From the NCBI GenBank assembly GCA_030266525.1, contig JAJDIC010000027.1:1-24614 (forward strand): a stretch of DNA of 24,614 nt, given 5' to 3'. The DNA comes from Desulfovibrio sp. OttesenSCG-928-G15. GTDB lineage: Bacteria > Desulfobacterota > Desulfovibrionia > Desulfovibrionales > Desulfovibrionaceae. The notes beneath the pieces are model-generated. The model saw only the letters and a list, made by a program, of their open reading frames with translations. It did not search any database and had not been told where the DNA came from. Below, piece after piece: positions 22,901-24,614 of the stretch. The first letter of the stretch is position 1. Every line of letters begins with the position of its first letter. A program made the translations under genes and the position numbers.

Positions 22901-23381
22901 CACAGCCCTCAAGGAAGACCACAGCCCTGCGGGCATATTCAAGGCGGCAAATACAGCGCTTTTGCTCTGGTTTGTTCCTGCCGTCATCAGCGAATTATTT
23001 GCCGGGCGTGGTCCCGATGATGATGAAGCCCCGGCAGAATGGGCGGCCATGAACATTTTGCAGTATCCGTTTCAATCTGTTGTCGGGGTGCGTGATGTGA
23101 CCAATGCCATTTTCGGGGAATACGGCTACCAACTCACCCCGGCTGAATCCGCTCCCAAGGCAATCGTAAACTGGTTCAAGGCCGTCAACAAGGCCCTGGA
23201 AGCGGAAGACGCGGGCAAGATGATAAAGCCGACGGCAGAGGCCGCAGGATACCTTTTTGGGCTGCCTATGAAGCAACCTATCATAACCGTTGGTAATATG
23301 TGGGACTATATTACCGGCGAAGATCCGGAGTTCTATGCGCGGGACTTGTTTTTTGTGAAGCCAAAGAGCAGGAGGAAGTAG
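16857..23381 (+). CDS. Giant polyvalent internal virion protein, C-terminal part: LPD3-like, ART-like and HExxH domains
   Basis: This is the remainder of the 15782 gene after the G run; with one G removed the whole is 2,532 residues (that numbering is used here). It has no RBS of its own, and the first ATG is at 16899. Order of parts: helical N-terminal body (to about 860); LPD3-like module (about 873-1059, with the RFYAPVSRGGE strand pair); ADP-ribosyltransferase-like module, with H1065 in AYHGSPHRF, Y1093 in GWGLYFAGK and ending HNYVVFDDSAI near 1306; zincin motif HETGH at 1355-1359; then a long helical C-terminal region of the large polyvalent protein type, ending in a Lys/Arg tail. In the ART part the site of the PARP catalytic Glu is Asn1306, so activity is uncertain. 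Position matches T7 gp16, so delivery into the host with the DNA is inferred. Confidence 0.82.
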   Translation, partial: GFKSAYLSERGSFIMDLAREKDANGQPLSDEVLRAASDTYAFLAATVETAGEAVFLKLLKPLGLGNVGKGGIRGFVRSAVRKAALDRSTGWAMLDTVSRLGLNALSEGVEESAQEALSIFTEFAAKGYENHVNDKNFVGNNLFTAENAERIKESFGAGSVAGFWLGSGPIMASGAMDIRSARAANEYAKQHLELHEFVEETSTKQLSPAHMQSALEAAGPAMLEKVELPADAALELYQSGTDVLSPLGITEQEAVAAAEHGQSFTVQASRMHAYLDQQQFDAAAQIMRRGADGMSVVEAARLDEELAANAATMLELYQGQAEEFAAFDAAVADLRTQTIASVNAVPGLKAQAESLAGGVESYVDTWLKPMQQFAQRMVVTGRSPLEVFKKISVQSLLRSRIRPDQLDFSNMTEEEQIAAYEQMEEREAKREAKRESLLNRVRGRIDGKSLQRDYPDAYREITRLHGPIFKSRENGGVPLDYLAAELVSENVLEQGMGADELLEMLKMPKRRYFQPVNLDVNPDQKISVVPLDGATPLGFTGSEAKKFVSRWKGIPLEIGTDATGKVKAEISRKDPRHPFWSSHESGRKNKDRLAALSELERVLAGAVRIEDTDAKHQGVNKTIRFYAPVSRGGEIALLRIITHEMKGKTAEIDGVEVYDIIRERPYSSSGRTTERGVTGHPSKITIRQMLSGVKDSEGKVYFQSAYHGSPHRFDDFSLEHIGSGEGAQAYGWGLYFAGKKEIAEWYREKLAVDEDAYWANGDMYRVYMSGGVEKTFEWSDGYNTEILSSSDPASYALDAIVKEKTKEDAKRRVRDEMEDYGESEDDILRAIELVEEFEKATPGQLYEVDIPEDSEMLDLDAPLSEQSEGVIDALLSIEQHLPQNTLEDLGGDISLLLDMDQTGADFYGTLSSLIGGPEESSRLLNSIGVKGNRYLDGISRDKGEGTHNYVVFDDSAIDILNTYYQSGKSKARGSVSIHSEGYLVNLFRKADLSTLLHETGHIFYEEMEFAVRSGVADKTMSDDFETLGKWVGALPGAALSEEQREQIARGFEAYLMEGKAPSEELAGAFARFKKWLTTIYKSAKRLKVDLNDDVRGVFDRMLSLEQEMAKTAARFELLDLTESQLDALGVTGPAREWARKLMTAARETASQRLEEDRNRDRKRRLGQYAKEARKDLLEQPVYAARSDMRKTPLDAATVRELYGEDTAGALRKSLPFGLQEEGGVDPEIFAAEHGFDSGSDMVAQIVNSPSLKKAVEQRVNQKESEHDAAFPPADYLVETAQANEQVAMVGKYLAQNLGRQHVQQEAFARVVEQELAGMPMGKAVQTGNFLAAMRRALRQERLAIGRGDFSAALEANHKARLNMEFASRSREIARAQGVMQRLVKRFIGMSKADPDARYIVMDTGMRHGLNTYHERLGEGRDVRTVQGWLKEAEANGYTIYADDAILYGQGKPWREMTLTDFESLSEVINQIVTVERNMRQVDTLQGKADLKAVADGIASSIYKHRNPKTVKTVEGEHGAVKALKGVHAIHMKVESMCIALDGDTRGPTWEAIYLPIANAEDAQSLRFKEVRDALVSTDLFGRYTRKELANMGSRKKLVREVGESLTWENSVALALNMGNETNISRIKDGHGWNDDQISAVLRTLSRRDWGFVQSVWDYIGSFKEEAFSLQEQISGMRPASVEARPFTVQTADGHTIQMRGGYYPIKYNSEKGFRAFMQEQKAMDKELFGGRNYGAAMTKNGHLKERANGGMGSPLLLELSVITDHVFNVVHDITYRKAVLDVSKVIKHKKVREAIESTVGQEMYREIMPWLQDVANERQEPMHAVHRWARWARAGSSIMTMGYKMTTMLAQPLGFTQSAEVLGYKWAGSGLKRVYGNPLKMPQLLEETFALSPFMANRIKSFDREVRDMAKQLKPGMGRFAWVDKVKDNAFVPMGVFQMGVDLPTWWGAFEKGMHDLNGDEKRAALYADSVVRMSQGSGSTKDLARVQRGGDLLRLTTMFYSYFNTLYNLGARGITALKEDHSPAGIFKAANTALLLWFVPAVISELFAGRGPDDDEAPAEWAAMNILQYPFQSVVGVRDVTNAIFGEYGYQLTPAESAPKAIVNWFKAVNKALEAEDAGKMIKPTAEAAGYLFGLPMKQPIITVGNMWDYITGEDPEFYARDLFFVKPKSRRK
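18390..18965 (+). repeat. In-frame TAyTTTCAG pair flanking an LPD3-like module
   Basis: TATTTTCAG (18390-18398) and TACTTTCAG (18957-18965) are in the same frame and both encode Tyr-Phe-Gln. The 558 bases between them plus one repeat make 189 codons, which exactly cover the LPD3-like module. Removing that unit joins MPKRRYFQ directly to SAYHGSPHRF, a natural entry to the ADP-ribosyltransferase domain. The enclosed DNA looks richer in A/T, with AGA, ATA and CTA codons that are rare nearby. The short repeats are seen; module insertion is inferred. Confidence 0.5.
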
Positions 23382-23383
23382 AG

Positions 23384-24307
23384 GTGACAGTTGAAAAATC
23401 CATAAACCTCGTACGGTACGAGGGTAACGGCAGCGCCTACCAATTCCCGGTTCCATACCGGGTGTTAAGCAAGGGGCATATTCGCCTGTTCCGGTATGAC
23501 ATTGCCGCAAAGGTCCAGACTGAGATTACAAGCGGTTATGAGGTGATCGGCGTGCCAGACGGACCCGTATCTGTGTCCCTGTCTGCCCCACTCGCCACAG
23601 GTATGCGCTTAACCATTGTGCGGGAAGTTCCGTACTTGCAACTTACAGACATTACCAATGGTGACGACTTTCATGCCGAAGTTTTGGAAGGCATGGGCGA
23701 CGACCTTGAAATGCAAATACAGCAAATAGCTGAAATTTGTTCTCGCGCGATTACTATATCGGTTTCCGATGAAAACCCACCCAAAACCGCAGAAGACTTC
23801 TACGAAGACATGCAGGGTTTTGCCGATGCTGCTGCGGAGTCCGCTGCAAGGTCGGAAGCTGCCGCCGACAAGTCCGAGCAGATGTACGAGAAGGTACGCG
23901 AAACCGGGGATACGGCGGTAACACACATACGCGAAGCCGAAGTGCAGGCCCTTGGTGCTATTGGTTCGGCTGGTGTTGCTGAAGTCGAAAGAGTGCGCAG
24001 GGAAGGAAAGGCCTGGACGGAAGCAGCTTGTGCGTGTGCGCAGACCGCATGCGAATGTGCTGACGATGCCTGGCGGGCCGTTGCGTCCATACCGGGAATC
24101 GAGGCGGCACAGTTCACCATAAACGCTTTGAACATCGTGGACGGCGTACTCGTGTGGAGTCAGGGCCGCGCCGGGGCTGTGATGCGCGTATCTGACTACG
24201 ACTGGTGTTCCGGGCCGGAACATGCATCCATCTATTACACCCTTAACAATCAAGGAGAGGTTGTACGCCGTCTGCCGGTTGCGCCTCCCGCTATTATTGG
24301 AGGATAG
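23384..24307 (+). CDS. Tail fibre adaptor, T7 gp17 N-terminal-like
   Basis: This 307-residue protein starts at GTG 23384, two bases after the giant gene stop, with GGAGG at 23371-23375. Residues 1-130 match the T7-type tail fibre N-terminal domain that docks at the tube A/tube B junction. The features are a short strand around YEGNGSAYQFPVPYRV, then SGYEVIGVPDGPVSVSLSAP, MRLTIVREVPYLQLTDI and DDLEMQIQQIAEICSRAI. Residues about 150-250 are Ala/Glu-rich heptad-like (trimeric coiled coil), with an odd Cys-rich patch (ACACAQTACECADDAW, about 234-249). The last 60 residues are beta-rich. The protein is short and has no receptor-binding tip, so it is probably an adaptor to which the next protein attaches. 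Confidence 0.85.
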   Translation: MTVEKSINLVRYEGNGSAYQFPVPYRVLSKGHIRLFRYDIAAKVQTEITSGYEVIGVPDGPVSVSLSAPLATGMRLTIVREVPYLQLTDITNGDDFHAEVLEGMGDDLEMQIQQIAEICSRAITISVSDENPPKTAEDFYEDMQGFADAAAESAARSEAAADKSEQMYEKVRETGDTAVTHIREAEVQALGAIGSAGVAEVERVRREGKAWTEAACACAQTACECADDAWRAVASIPGIEAAQFTINALNIVDGVLVWSQGRAGAVMRVSDYDWCSGPEHASIYYTLNNQGEVVRRLPVAPPAIIGG

Positions 24308-24311
24308 GACA

Positions 24312-24614
24312 ATGAGCCAGATACTGGACAACATTCTTGGCAACGCGGTTATTGTGCCTGATACACAAGACACATGGAGTGCGAGCAAGGCATACCCCAA
24401 AAACACATGGGTATACCATAATAATCAGAACTGGACCTCTCGCCGCGACACCCTCCCCGGCGAAGAACCCGGCCCGAGCGGAGCATGGCTTCCCGGTCCG
24501 AAGGCGGGCGACCTTACCCCCCTCTCCCGCCTAATCGCCCACAACATCGCATCCTTCGATGACGACTATTTCACCTGGGCTAACAACGGCGACTACACCG
24601 GCGTGCTGACCGTC
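24312..24614 (+). CDS. Distal tail fibre / receptor-binding protein, 5' part, with carbohydrate-binding-like motif
   Basis: An open frame from ATG 24312, with GGAGGA at 24299-24304, runs 101 codons to the right edge without a stop. The protein begins MSQILDNILGNAVIVPDTQD. Residues 22-60 contain TWSASKAYPKNTWVYHNNQN followed by WTSRRDTLPGEEPGPSGAW. The spacing of W-S-A, Y, a turn, W/V and a final GAW resembles the CBM5/12 (chitin-binding type 3) fold often found on phage fibres. The rest (LIAHNIASFDDDYFTWANNG) is not recognised. Position right after the fibre adaptor supports a surface-glycan-binding distal fibre. Most of the gene lies outside the window. Confidence 0.65.
   Translation, partial: MSQILDNILGNAVIVPDTQDTWSASKAYPKNTWVYHNNQNWTSRRDTLPGEEPGPSGAWLPGPKAGDLTPLSRLIAHNIASFDDDYFTWANNGDYTGVLTV

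Noticed and set aside
1..24614. Search for tRNA genes, CRISPR arrays, insertion sequences and toxin-antitoxin pairs
   Set aside because: No cloverleaf, spaced repeat array, transposase or paired small-gene toxin module could be recognised by reading either strand.

Overview
The window is the structural and lysis half of a tailed-phage genome, or of a prophage copy of one. Its architecture is podovirus-like with T7-style morphogenesis. Every confident gene lies on the + strand and the genes are tightly packed with ATGA/TAATG overlaps. One plausible small gene lies on the - strand. The host cannot be proven from these bases. Moderate-to-high GC and the mosaic of T7-like connector, nozzle and internal-virion genes with Bbp16/Bbp19-type capsid accessory genes would suit a phage of a proteobacterium or a Desulfovibrio-like bacterium, but that is only a suggestion. 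No integrase, repressor, phage RNA polymerase, tRNA, rRNA, CRISPR array or insertion sequence is visible, so lytic versus temperate cannot be decided.

Layout. 1-1514: end of a replication/nucleotide block, with the 3' part of a Toprim primase-type gene, a stand-alone ERCC4-fold nuclease, a very small MazG-like (all-alpha NTP-pyrophosphatase) protein and a small helix-turn-helix protein. 1515-1835: control region with a convergent - strand 76-codon ORF, three 10-bp-phased repeats, a possible extended -10 promoter and a hairpin covering the next ribosome binding site. 1836-3382: a 55-aa protein, then the lysis cassette (T7-type amidase, Rz, out-of-frame overlapping Rz1, putative holin). 3382-5776: small and large terminase, then a small GNAT-like protein. 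5755-10070: a small Gly/Ala-rich protein, head-tail connector (portal), Bbp19-like protein, scaffold, major capsid protein and Bbp16-like capsid cement protein. 10071-10125: a strong hairpin separating head from tail genes. 10126-15777: tail tubes A and B, a gp14-like internal virion protein, and an internal virion protein with a lambda-type lytic transglycosylase domain. 15782-23381: one giant polyvalent internal virion protein (about 2,532 residues if intact) broken by a one-base frame change in a run of ten G. 23384-24614: T7-type tail fibre adaptor and the start of a distal fibre protein with a chitin-binding-like motif.

How it works together. Terminase, portal, scaffold, capsid and cement build and fill the head. 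Tube A, tube B and the fibres form the short tail. The gp14-like protein, the transglycosylase protein and the giant protein occupy the position of the T7 ejection proteins, and probably enter the host envelope or cytoplasm ahead of the DNA. The amidase, holin and Rz/Rz1 release progeny. The most unusual element is the giant ejection-locus protein. It combines a glycine-zipper segment, an LPD3-like module, a PARP-type ADP-ribosyltransferase-like module and an HExxH zincin. The LPD3-like module looks recently inserted between two in-frame copies of a Tyr-Phe-Gln repeat.
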